Part shown: one piece after another, positions 26,599 through 34,497 of the stretch | Numbering within the stretch: the first letter of the stretch is position 1 | How the letters are laid out: each line of letters starts with the position of its first letter | NCBI RefSeq assembly: GCF_016522065.1 | Contig: NZ_JAEHFV010000004.1 | Coordinates: forward strand, 124,001 to 188,000 | Direction of reading: 5' to 3' | Source of the DNA: Flavobacterium agrisoli | GTDB lineage: Bacteria; Bacteroidota; Bacteroidia; Flavobacteriales; Flavobacteriaceae | Length of the DNA: 64,000 nucleotides | The notes under the pieces: generated by a model | Told to the model about the DNA's origin: nothing | Database searches by the model: none | What the model saw: the letters and a program-made list of their open reading frames with translations, nothing else | Position numbers and translations under genes: made by a program

Positions 26599-27990
26599 AT
26601 GGAAAAAGATAACATTGCAGTAGGTCTAGATATTGGAACAACCAAGATTGTAGCCATGATTGGTAAAAAAAATGAGTATGGAAAGCTCGAAATTTTGGGT
26701 GTTGGTAAATCCAAAAGTTTGGGTGTGGCTAGGGGTGTGGTAAACAATATCACGCAAACGATTCAATCTATTCAACAAGCTATTCAGGAGGCAGAAAATA
26801 ATTCAGGATATAAAATTAAAGACGTTGTGGTGGGTATTGCGGGTCAACACATTCGTAGTATTCAACATACCGATTACATCAGTAGAAACAATCCAGAGGA
26901 AGTAATTGGCGAAAATGACATTCAATTATTGATTGATCAGGTAAACAAATTAGCGATGTTACCTGGGGAAGAAATTATTCACGTGTTGCCACAAGAGTTT
27001 AAAATTGACGGACAGGCCGAAATTAAAGAGCCTATCGGAATGTATGGGGGGAGATTAGAATCTAGTTTTCATGTTGTCGTGGGGCAAGCTTCTTCTATCC
27101 GAAATGTAGGTAGATGCATCCAGAGTTCTGGAATCGAATTATCGGGATTAACTTTAGAGCCTTTAGCTTCGGCGGATGCAGTTTTAAGTCAAGAAGAAAA
27201 AGAAGCCGGTGTTGCTTTAATTGATATTGGTGGCGGAACAACCGATTTAGCCATTTTTAAAGATGGTATTATTCGTCACACTGCGGTAATTCCTTTCGGA
27301 GGAAATGTAATTACAGATGATATTAAAGAAGGATGTTCTATCATCGAAAAACAAGCGGAATTGTTGAAAGTAAAATTTGGTTCGGCTTGGCCTGGTGAAA
27401 ACAGAGATAACGAAATTGTTTCTATTCCAGGATTAAGAGGCCGTGAACCAAAGGAAATTTCACTTAAAAACTTATCTAAAATCATTAATGCCCGCGTAAT
27501 CGAAATTATTGATCAGGTTTTTACCGAAATAAAAGCCTACGGTCATGAAGACACGAAAAAGAAATTAATAGCCGGAATTGTATTAACCGGAGGTGGTGCA
27601 CAATTAAAACACATCAAACAGTTAGTAGAATACATTACCGGAATGGACACTCGAATTGGATATCCAAACGAGCATTTGGCGGGTAATTCGGATGAAGAAA
27701 TATCAAGTCCGTTATATGCCACGGCGGTAGGTTTGGTAATGAATAGTATTGAAAACAGTACGCAAAGTGCTATTGCTATTAATGCTGTAAAAGAAAAACC
27801 AAAACCATATCAAAGGCCAGTGGCTGTACATCAGCACGAAGTTTCGGAAGTGTATATGGAGCGAGAAGAAGTAGAGGAACTACCAAGAATGAATACGGTG
27901 AAAGAAGAATCTACCGAAACTAAAATCCGAAAATCATTTTTTGATCGTTATGTCGACAAAATAAAAGATTTTTTGGATAATGCAGAATAA
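26599..27990 (+). CDS. ftsA: Cell division protein FtsA
   Basis: This actin-like ATPase tethers FtsZ to the membrane. The phosphate-1 loop is G-L-D-I-G-T-T-K, phosphate-2 is D-I-G-G-G-T-T-D-L-A, and the adenosine motif is T-G-G-G-A-Q-L. The 1C subdomain is present. The C-terminus has an extra linker and ends in an amphipathic helix (R-K-S-F-F-D-R-Y-V-D-K-I-K-D-F), the membrane-targeting sequence. The length is 463 aa. Confidence 0.96.
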   Translation: MEKDNIAVGLDIGTTKIVAMIGKKNEYGKLEILGVGKSKSLGVARGVVNNITQTIQSIQQAIQEAENNSGYKIKDVVVGIAGQHIRSIQHTDYISRNNPEEVIGENDIQLLIDQVNKLAMLPGEEIIHVLPQEFKIDGQAEIKEPIGMYGGRLESSFHVVVGQASSIRNVGRCIQSSGIELSGLTLEPLASADAVLSQEEKEAGVALIDIGGGTTDLAIFKDGIIRHTAVIPFGGNVITDDIKEGCSIIEKQAELLKVKFGSAWPGENRDNEIVSIPGLRGREPKEISLKNLSKIINARVIEIIDQVFTEIKAYGHEDTKKKLIAGIVLTGGGAQLKHIKQLVEYITGMDTRIGYPNEHLAGNSDEEISSPLYATAVGLVMNSIENSTQSAIAINAVKEKPKPYQRPVAVHQHEVSEVYMEREEVEELPRMNTVKEESTETKIRKSFFDRYVDKIKDFLDNAE

Positions 27991-28051
27991 AGAGTAAAAA
28001 GGGAAAATAAAAAATAAGACAAGGATTTAATAATAAATAAAAACCAATATT

Positions 28052-30022
28052 ATGATGAGCAACTCAGAATTTGGAAGTATTTCATTTGATTTACCTAAAA
28101 ATCAATCGAATGTAATAAAAGTAATTGGAGTTGGTGGCGGAGGGAGTAACGCTATCAATCACATGTTTAAGCAAGGTATCAATGGTGTAGATTTCATCGT
28201 TTGTAATACCGATTCGCAAGCGTTACAAAACAGCCCGGTTCCTAATAAAATTCAGTTAGGAGTTAACTTAACAGAAGGTTTAGGTGCAGGAGCAAATCCG
28301 GATGTAGGACAACAATCGGCTATCGAAAGTATTTCGGACATCGAAAAAATGTTAGATAGTAACACCAAAATGCTTTTCATTACAGCAGGAATGGGTGGAG
28401 GAACAGGTACAGGTGCTGCTCCCGTTATTGCTCAATTGGCCAAAGAAAGAGAAATTCTAACAGTAGGAATTGTAACGATTCCGTTTTTATTCGAAGGAAA
28501 AGTGCGTCAAGAACAAGCACTTTTAGGAATCGATAAACTGAGAAAACAAGTTGATTCGTTAATCGTTATCAATAACAATAAATTACGTGAAGTGTATGGT
28601 AATCTTGGTTTTAAAGCCGGATTTTCAAAAGCTGATGAAGTATTGGCAACAGCCTCGAGAGGTATTGCAGAAGTAATTACCAATCACTATACACAAAATA
28701 TCGATTTACGTGACGCTAAGACTGTTTTGTCTAATAGCGGAACTGCAATAATGGGTTCATCTGAAGCTTCGGGTGCTAACAGAGCCAAAGAAGCTATTGT
28801 TGCTGCATTAGATTCGCCTTTATTAAATGATAATAAAATTACGGGTGCTAAAAACGTATTGTTGCTTATCGTTTCTGGTACTAACGAAATTACGCTTGAT
28901 GAAATTGGAGAAATCAATGATCATATTCAAAACGAAGCTGGTCATAATGCCAATATCATCATGGGAGTTGGTGAAGATGAAAACTTAGGTGATGCCATTG
29001 CTGTAACTATTATTGCAACGGGTTTTGATGTTGAACAACAAAATGAAATTGTAAACACCGAGCCTAAAAAAATTATTCATACTTTAGAAGATGAACAAAA
29101 AAGCATTCATAATTTAACCAATAATCCTGTTGCTACTTTTGATTTAGATGCTGAAATTCCTTCTGCTAAAACAGAAGAAAAAATCATCTACGATTTAGAA
29201 GAAGAAATTTTCACAGCTCCAGAAATTGTTGCTCCAGTTGCAACCACTCCAGTTGCAAATGAAAATGAATTGTTGGCTATGTCGGAATTTATTAAAAATT
29301 TAGATGTTACGTTCGAAATCGTTTCGCCTATAAAAGATATTGATTTTGCTATTACTGCCCCAGAAGTTGCTCCTGTAAAAGCAGTACAACCAAAACCAAT
29401 CGAAAAACAAGAGCAAACTACTTTTTCGTTTGATATGCCTTTGTTTAATGCAGAACCAGAGATAACGCAACCTAAAAAAGTAGAAGAAGATAATACGGTT
29501 TTATTTGAATTGACAAACGAAACTAAAAATATCAAAGTAAACCAACCAGTGCAATTTGTTCCTGTAACTGAACATGCTGACAATGGAATCATTAAGCATT
29601 CTTTAGAAGAATATATGGAGCTGGAAAATGAATTATTGGCTTCTAAACCGGTTGCAAAAGTGACAGAACCTGAAGTTCCAGCTGAGTTAAATATTACGAT
29701 GAAAAAAGTAATTGAGCCTGTTGCTGATTTGGAAAGTCCTGGATTAGATGCTGCTTCGCCTTTAGAATTAACCATTGAAGAAACGTTGCGTTTGAGAGCT
29801 GATGAAAGAAGAAAAAAATTAAAAGAATTCAATTACAAATTTCATAACAACGTTTCTCGAATTGATGAATTAGAAAAAGAACCCGCTTATAAGCGTTTTG
29901 GAATTGAGTTGTCTAATAATCAAAATGTTAATAACAATTCCAGATTTTCGGTTGGTACTGATAGTAATAACGATTTGCAATTGCGTTCTAATAATTCCTT
30001 TTTGCACGACAATGTAGATTAG
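28052..30022 (+). CDS. ftsZ: Cell division GTPase FtsZ with long C-terminal extension
   Basis: This tubulin-like GTPase forms the Z-ring. The GTPase core (about 15-330) has G-V-G-G-G-G-S-N-A and the tubulin signature G-G-G-T-G-T-G-A-A-P near residue 115. The whole protein is 656 aa, far longer than the roughly 380 of E. coli. The rest is an acidic, Pro-, Val- and Glu-rich linker (about 345-580) followed by a basic, Asn-rich end. The conserved block near the end (E-P-A-Y-K-R-F-G-I-E-L) may be the peptide that binds FtsA. ATG codons at 28052 and 28055 are both usable. A terminator follows. Confidence 0.96.
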   Translation: MMSNSEFGSISFDLPKNQSNVIKVIGVGGGGSNAINHMFKQGINGVDFIVCNTDSQALQNSPVPNKIQLGVNLTEGLGAGANPDVGQQSAIESISDIEKMLDSNTKMLFITAGMGGGTGTGAAPVIAQLAKEREILTVGIVTIPFLFEGKVRQEQALLGIDKLRKQVDSLIVINNNKLREVYGNLGFKAGFSKADEVLATASRGIAEVITNHYTQNIDLRDAKTVLSNSGTAIMGSSEASGANRAKEAIVAALDSPLLNDNKITGAKNVLLLIVSGTNEITLDEIGEINDHIQNEAGHNANIIMGVGEDENLGDAIAVTIIATGFDVEQQNEIVNTEPKKIIHTLEDEQKSIHNLTNNPVATFDLDAEIPSAKTEEKIIYDLEEEIFTAPEIVAPVATTPVANENELLAMSEFIKNLDVTFEIVSPIKDIDFAITAPEVAPVKAVQPKPIEKQEQTTFSFDMPLFNAEPEITQPKKVEEDNTVLFELTNETKNIKVNQPVQFVPVTEHADNGIIKHSLEEYMELENELLASKPVAKVTEPEVPAELNITMKKVIEPVADLESPGLDAASPLELTIEETLRLRADERRKKLKEFNYKFHNNVSRIDELEKEPAYKRFGIELSNNQNVNNNSRFSVGTDSNNDLQLRSNNSFLHDNVD

Positions 30023-30045
30023 TGCTAAAAATATTAAATAACCTT

Positions 30046-30075
30046 AACCCGAAAATTGAATTTAATTTTCGGGTT
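30046..30075 (+). terminator. Terminator of the dcw cluster
   Basis: AACCCGAAAATT (30046-30057) pairs perfectly with AATTTTCGGGTT (30064-30075), followed by a T-rich run. It closes the ftsZ transcript 24 nt after the stop. Confidence 0.85.
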
Positions 30076-30170
30076 ATTTTTTTTATCTTCGCAACGAATT
30101 TGCCATTTTAGCTAATTGCAATTAGACTTCATAACAAACAATTTTACGTTTAAGTATAAAAACCATATAA

Positions 30171-30620
30171 ATGAGTTTACAAACCCAAATCATGGATGAA
30201 ATTAAAACAGCCATGAAAGCCAAAGATACTGTTGCTTTAGAATCGTTACGTGCAATTAAATCTGCTTTATTGTTAGCGCAAACCGAAAGCGGCTCAAAAG
30301 AAGCAATTTCTGAAGAAGAAGAAATTAAATTATTACAACGTTTGGTTAAACAACGTAAAGATAGTGCTGCTATTTTTACTCAACAAGGAAGACCTGATTT
30401 GGCTGAACCAGAATTATTGCAAGCAGCAGTAATCGAAAAGTTTTTACCTGCACAATTAACCGAAGAAGAAGTAGAGGCTATTGTGGCTAAAATTATAGAA
30501 GATAACGAAGCTTCTGGTATGGCAGCAATGGGAAAAGTTATGGGATTGGCTTCGACTGAATTAGCTGGAAAAGCTGATGGAAAAACCATTTCGACAATTG
30601 TGAAAAAATTACTTTCGTAA
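30171..30620 (+). CDS. GatB/YqeY domain-containing protein
   Basis: This 149-aa soluble, mostly helical protein is of the YqeY family, related to the C-terminal tail domain of the amidotransferase subunit GatB. The motif L-R-A-I-K-S-A-L and the segment R-K-D-S-A-A-I-F are typical. The C-terminal small domain (M-G-K-V-M-G, then A-D-G-K-T-I-S) is also present. The tail domain of GatB binds tRNA; what the free-standing protein does is not well established. A -7-like TATCTTCG lies upstream at 30084-30091. Confidence 0.85.
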   Translation: MSLQTQIMDEIKTAMKAKDTVALESLRAIKSALLLAQTESGSKEAISEEEEIKLLQRLVKQRKDSAAIFTQQGRPDLAEPELLQAAVIEKFLPAQLTEEEVEAIVAKIIEDNEASGMAAMGKVMGLASTELAGKADGKTISTIVKKLLS

Positions 30621-30638
30621 TTATTTTGTATAAAATTT

Positions 30639-30712
30639 GACCACGTAGTTCAACTGGATAGAATATCAGATTTCGGCTCTGAGGGTTGGGGGTTCGAACC
30701 CCTCCGTGGTCA
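30639..30712 (+). tRNA. tRNA-Arg (anticodon TCG)
   Basis: A complete cloverleaf of 74 nt. The acceptor arms are GACCACG (30639-30645) and CGTGGTC (30705-30711), with discriminator A30712. The anticodon stem TCAGA/TCTGA encloses a 7-nt loop TTTCGGC, so the anticodon is TCG at 30673-30675, reading CGA and related Arg codons. The T-arm GGGGGTTCGAACCCC is perfect. CCA is not encoded. A terminator follows at once. Confidence 0.95.
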
Positions 30713-30724
30713 CAAACAAAGATT

Positions 30725-30756
30725 AAAAGCCTGAGAAAATAGATTCTCAGGCTTTT
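30725..30756 (+). terminator. Terminator of tRNA-Arg
   Basis: AAAAGCCTGAGAA (30725-30737) pairs with TTCTCAGGCTTTT (30744-30756), with loop AATAGA and a T-run of seven. It is 12 nt after the tRNA 3' end. Confidence 0.88.
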
Positions 30757-31033
30757 TTTATGGTTTTAAAATTTTAAACCTTTTTATAAAATTTTGTATT
30801 TACTTAAAGTTTTTGCTTTAATTCCATTAGGTATTATTGGGTTTATAGAGATAGTATTATATTTATTATTTTAAAATTCTTTGTGGGTGTATATTATTTA
30901 ATATCAATTAAATACTAATTTTTATAGAGTTACAAAGATAAGTTTCTGCTATTTAAATATAAAAATATTCGTATATTTTAAAAGCAATCTAACTTAAGAA
31001 ATTAAAATTAGGCAGAAAATAATAAGACAAACG
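30757..31033. other. AT-rich spacer between tRNA-Arg and a lipoprotein operon
   Basis: About 280 bp, extremely AT-rich, with no open frame, hairpin or repeat that I can support. It presumably contains the promoter of the lipoprotein operon; the TATATTTTA-like text near 30971-30980 is a weak candidate. Confidence 0.4.
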
Positions 31034-32419
31034 TTGCTTATAACTGGATTGTTTTTCATTTTTTTTAATGCCTGTAACACAGAAGAAATCCTCTCTGATC
31101 CCACAGCAGAAGCTAAGAGTTGGTTTATAAAAAATGTAACCACTGAAAATTTTGAAGTATTAAAATACACTCAGAAAATTGATTGGGAAAATATTATTAT
31201 AACCAGTGGAAGACAAGGTGAAATTGTTGAAGTCCCTTTGCTTTTAAAAGATTACATTGCATCTTCTTCTAAAGAAGAATATTATGAATTTTATAGAATG
31301 ATGTTTATAAGAGATAATCAGGGCAATTTTAAAGTTTATTACCTACAAATAAACACTCAAGAGGAAGATTTCAATAACGCTGAACCAAACTTTAATTTTT
31401 ACGCTATTGACCAGAGTTTTACGGGTAGTGTGTTTATTAAGGAATTGAAAGTTAAAAATGGAACCCACCTAAAATTCAAAAAAGGCGATAGAATAAAACC
31501 TAGTATTAATGCTCGATATGATGTTGTATGTGTGGAGTACGGATGGTGGTATGATGACGGAAGTTTTGAGCCTATTTTTGGATTAGGATGTTTTGGCGGA
31601 GGAGGCAGCGGAGGAGGTGAAGGAACACCTCCTAATAATCCAGATCCAGGATATGGAGGTAGTGGTGGAAATAATAACTCGTCATCAAGAGACTGTGGCC
31701 CAGGTTATATAAAGAAATTTGGAAAATGTGTTAGTGTTGCTCAGCTAATAGAAGAAAGAATAAAGGATAGTCTTGACCCTTGCCCAAAGGGTGTTTTAGA
31801 AAAATTAAAAAACGGCAGTGCTGATATAACACAAATTTTAAAAGACTTAGGAGCTAGCGAAACAATTACTATAAATATGAAATCTGATTCTAAAATCCCA
31901 AATCCTGCACGGTCAGTTAAAATAGAAGGTACTAATAATTACAACCTTTTTATAAGTTCAAATTATACAACTGCTACTGACCTCTTTAGAGCATCGTGTA
32001 TATTACATGAAATAACACACTGTTACTTTTTTAGTTTAGTTGATGAGCAAACAATTACCAATAACCCAAATGTATTGAATGATTTTCCTACCTTATATCA
32101 AGCTTACTGTGATGAAAATTATCCCCCAACAAATAGTCAATCAGCGAATGCTCACCACGACGAAATGGCTCAAAAATATGTAAAAACAATTGGGTCTGCT
32201 CTGCAGGAGTTTCAGACAGGTGTAGCTGTTCCTGCAAATCAAGAACCACTACAAGTATATACCGATTTGGCTTGGGGTGGTTTGCAGGAGGCTCCCATAT
32301 TTGCAGAGAAATTCCCAGTAGGAAGTCCCGATTTCCTTAGAATAAAAGGACGATACGACGCAGAAGGTAGTGGTCGTACAGTAAATGGACAAACAATAAT
32401 CGGAAAACCTTGTAATTAA
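31034..32419 (+). CDS. Lipoprotein with HExxH zincin-like motif, function unknown
   Basis: This is a 461-aa putative surface or periplasmic lipoprotein. The hydrophobic signal ends F-F-N-A-C (Cys14 from the TTG at 31034). The N-terminal domain (about 20-190) is unidentified. A Gly/Pro/Asn-rich linker follows (about 192-228), then a Cys-rich turn (C-G-P-G-Y-I-K-K-F-G-K-C). The C-terminal domain has H325-E326-I-T-H329 and, 45 residues on, H374-H375-D-E-M-A-Q-K-Y. This matches the spacing expected for a zinc metallopeptidase fold, though activity is unproven. The start is uncertain: the frame is open up to 30998 and a positively charged signal would need ATA or ATT. A second lipoprotein begins 6 nt after the stop. 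Confidence 0.65.
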   Translation: MLITGLFFIFFNACNTEEILSDPTAEAKSWFIKNVTTENFEVLKYTQKIDWENIIITSGRQGEIVEVPLLLKDYIASSSKEEYYEFYRMMFIRDNQGNFKVYYLQINTQEEDFNNAEPNFNFYAIDQSFTGSVFIKELKVKNGTHLKFKKGDRIKPSINARYDVVCVEYGWWYDDGSFEPIFGLGCFGGGGSGGGEGTPPNNPDPGYGGSGGNNNSSSRDCGPGYIKKFGKCVSVAQLIEERIKDSLDPCPKGVLEKLKNGSADITQILKDLGASETITINMKSDSKIPNPARSVKIEGTNNYNLFISSNYTTATDLFRASCILHEITHCYFFSLVDEQTITNNPNVLNDFPTLYQAYCDENYPPTNSQSANAHHDEMAQKYVKTIGSALQEFQTGVAVPANQEPLQVYTDLAWGGLQEAPIFAEKFPVGSPDFLRIKGRYDAEGSGRTVNGQTIIGKPCN

Positions 32420-32425
32420 AATACT

Positions 32426-33025
32426 ATGAAAAAATATATTTATATCACTGCTTTATTGTTTTTTATTTTTGGCTGCTCTTCTACTAATAAGAGTATTGAT
32501 CCTATAAATGCGTACTTAAAAGAAACCGTTAAAAACAACGATACTATAGTGATTATTACAAACAAAATTAATAATAATTACGCATTGGATTTGTGGAAAG
32601 AGAGGGCTTACATTAGCGAGAATCCTAATAATTTAGAGAATAGTCTTGATGAAAATCCAAGAATTTACGAAGAAAAATATTGGGCTGAAATGAATGAAAA
32701 ATACCGTAATCAGGATACCGATTCTTTATGGTTAAGGAAATCATTATGGAAACAAAAGGAATTTAAAAATTTTAAAGTGAAATGGATGACCGAAAAGGTT
32801 TTTCCAAAACCATACATCTACAGCGAATATATGGACAAAATTCCAGAAAAACCTGCGTTTTCATTTTCAGAACCCATGATCTACAAAAAAAAATATGTTG
32901 TTTTTGCTTTTGCAAAAACAACTACAGGTCGACAATTTATAAACCCTAGATCTTTTCTAATTATGAAAAAAGAAAAAGGCAAATGGATAATTGTTAAAGA
33001 AATAACAGATGGGTTTTACTATTAG
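32426..33025 (+). CDS. Lipoprotein partner of the HExxH protein, function unknown
   Basis: This 199-aa protein has a clear type II signal peptide ending F-G-C-S-S. The mature part is rich in Lys, Glu, Trp and Tyr. It shows pairs such as E-K-Y-W-A-E-M-N and the segment F-S-F-S-E-P-M-I-Y-K-K-K-Y-V-V-F-A-F that looks like adjacent beta-strands. It starts 6 nt after the HExxH lipoprotein, so the two are an operon. I do not recognise the family. It could be a binding partner or inhibitor, but that is only a guess from position. Confidence 0.55.
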   Translation: MKKYIYITALLFFIFGCSSTNKSIDPINAYLKETVKNNDTIVIITNKINNNYALDLWKERAYISENPNNLENSLDENPRIYEEKYWAEMNEKYRNQDTDSLWLRKSLWKQKEFKNFKVKWMTEKVFPKPYIYSEYMDKIPEKPAFSFSEPMIYKKKYVVFAFAKTTTGRQFINPRSFLIMKKEKGKWIIVKEITDGFYY

Positions 33026-33341
33026 AGCTTGAACTAAAAACAGTTTGTGGCATTATTATTTTAAAAAAATATTAGAGGCAGTGAGTATATTCAACTCGAT
33101 TTATTGCTCCGTGCTAGCCATAGACTTTTTTAAAATTTATAGTACAGTGACAATATAATCATTTAAGGTTTTCATTTCCTCCATTTAAAGGTTCGAATTT
33201 TATGACGTCAAGTTCACTAAATGGGACAAAGAAGAAATATCCTTCTTTGTCCCATTTTTATTATACAACTTCACTTCATAATTATATAATATACCAAAAG
33301 GATTATCGACTTACTTTTAACTGTTTTTTAAATGTAAGAAG
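33026..33341. other. Intergenic region with perfect hairpin, otherwise unexplained
   Basis: About 316 bp between the lipoprotein operon and topoisomerase IB. A less AT-rich stretch at 33070-33125 has no open frame and no likeness I can name. A strong hairpin lies at 33219-33257. The stretch at 33190-33199 (GTTCGAATTT) looks like a tRNA T-loop but has no matching arms around it. Confidence 0.4.
33219..33257. terminator. Long perfect hairpin, terminator of the lipoprotein operon
   Basis: The arm AAATGGGACAAAGAAG (33219-33234) pairs without mismatch with 33242-33257, with a 7-nt loop and a following T-run. It lies 193 nt after the lipoprotein stop, so it might belong to a lost gene or a small transcript rather than to the operon itself. 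Confidence 0.7.
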
Positions 33342-34415
33342 ATGTGCCGATTAGAAAAAAAATTACAAAAAATTGCAGATGATCCCAAACAATCTGCCAA
33401 AGCAATAGGATTGCGATATTTTTCCGATGACAAACGTGGTTTTTATCGCTATAAAAAAGGAAAAAACTTTCTATATAAGGATGAAGAAGGATCACTAATC
33501 AAAGATAAAGCGCTATTGGAGCGTTTTAATAAGTTAATAATTCCGCCCGCATGGGAAAATGTTTGGATTTCGCCCTACGAAAACGGGCATTTACAAGCTA
33601 CAGGTATCGATGCAAAAGGAAGAAAACAGTACAAATACCATATAGATTGGACTAAAATTAGAAACCAGTCTAAATTTTTTCGTTTGCGACAATTCGCCAC
33701 GGTCTTACCAAAAATTAGAGTTCAACTCGAAAAAGATTTGAATAAAAAAGGCTTGCCTTATGAAAAAGTAGTGGCCTTAGTGATTAAATTAATTGAGGTA
33801 ACCAACATTCGAATAGGGAATGAAGCTTATAAAAAACTGTACGGTTCTTTTGGATTGACGACTTTACGTGACCGACATGTGAAAATGAATTCGGGGGCTC
33901 TTTTCTTTGAGTTTAAAGGTAAAAAAGGAGTGAAACATAAAATTAGTTTAAAAAATAAACGTTTAATGCGATTGGTGAAACGTTGCAAAGATATTCCTGG
34001 TCAAGAACTGTTTCAATATTATGATGATGAAGGTCGTCACCATGTAATTGGTTCTGCTGATGTTAATTCGTATTTGAAAAATAGTACGCAAATGGATTTT
34101 ACTGCGAAAGATTTTAGAGCTTGGGCAGGTAGTTTAAATGCGCTTTGTAGTTTTTTAAACGAAGAAAAACCACTAAGTAAAACCGAATGTAGTAAAAAAA
34201 TAGTAAGCGTAATTGATAGTGTTGCGGGCAAATTAGGAAATACTCGTGCGGTTTGTAAAAAATATTATGTGCATCCTACTGTAATTGCTGCTTTTGAAAA
34301 TGGCCGAATTTGGAACTACAAACCTAAATCTTCGCGAGCTAAGTCTGCACTAAACCCAGAGGAAAAAGCTTTACTCAAATTGTTAACAGATGAAAAAATA
34401 GCCGCTGTGTTGTAA
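33342..34415 (+). CDS. DNA topoisomerase IB (poxvirus-like)
   Basis: This 357-aa type IB topoisomerase relaxes supercoils without ATP. An N-terminal beta domain (about 1-100) contains P-P-A-W-E-N-V-W and Q-A-T-G-x-D-A-K-G-R. The catalytic domain contains R-I-G-N-E-A-Y, T-L-R-D-R-H-V and F-R-A-W-A-G-S. The active tyrosine is probably Tyr309 in K-Y-Y-V-H-P. The bacterial family is patchily spread and is thought to have moved by gene transfer. It is a single gene, convergent with the T9SS protein. Confidence 0.93.
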   Translation: MCRLEKKLQKIADDPKQSAKAIGLRYFSDDKRGFYRYKKGKNFLYKDEEGSLIKDKALLERFNKLIIPPAWENVWISPYENGHLQATGIDAKGRKQYKYHIDWTKIRNQSKFFRLRQFATVLPKIRVQLEKDLNKKGLPYEKVVALVIKLIEVTNIRIGNEAYKKLYGSFGLTTLRDRHVKMNSGALFFEFKGKKGVKHKISLKNKRLMRLVKRCKDIPGQELFQYYDDEGRHHVIGSADVNSYLKNSTQMDFTAKDFRAWAGSLNALCSFLNEEKPLSKTECSKKIVSVIDSVAGKLGNTRAVCKKYYVHPTVIAAFENGRIWNYKPKSSRAKSALNPEEKALLKLLTDEKIAAVL

Positions 34416-34432
34416 ACAATTTAATATAAAAA

Positions 34433-34460
34433 AATCGGAGCAGTAAAAACTGCTCCGATT
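34433..34460 (-). terminator. Terminator between topoisomerase IB and the T9SS protein gene
   Basis: AATCGGAGCAG (34433-34443) pairs with CTGCTCCGATT (34450-34460), with loop TAAAAA. The T-run is on the minus-strand side, so it mainly ends the minus-strand gene; it could also help the plus-strand gene. Confidence 0.8.
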
Positions 34461-34497
34461 ATAATTATTGAAAAATTCTTCGGTTTTTCTAGAAAAT

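Noticed and set aside
29188..29832. 214-codon frame on the minus strand inside ftsZ
   Set aside because: It lies opposite the low-complexity FtsZ linker, is Ser-rich by complement of that repeat, and has no promoter or family likeness.
33185..33210. tRNA-like T-loop GGTTCGAATT
   Set aside because: No acceptor, D or anticodon arm can be formed around it.
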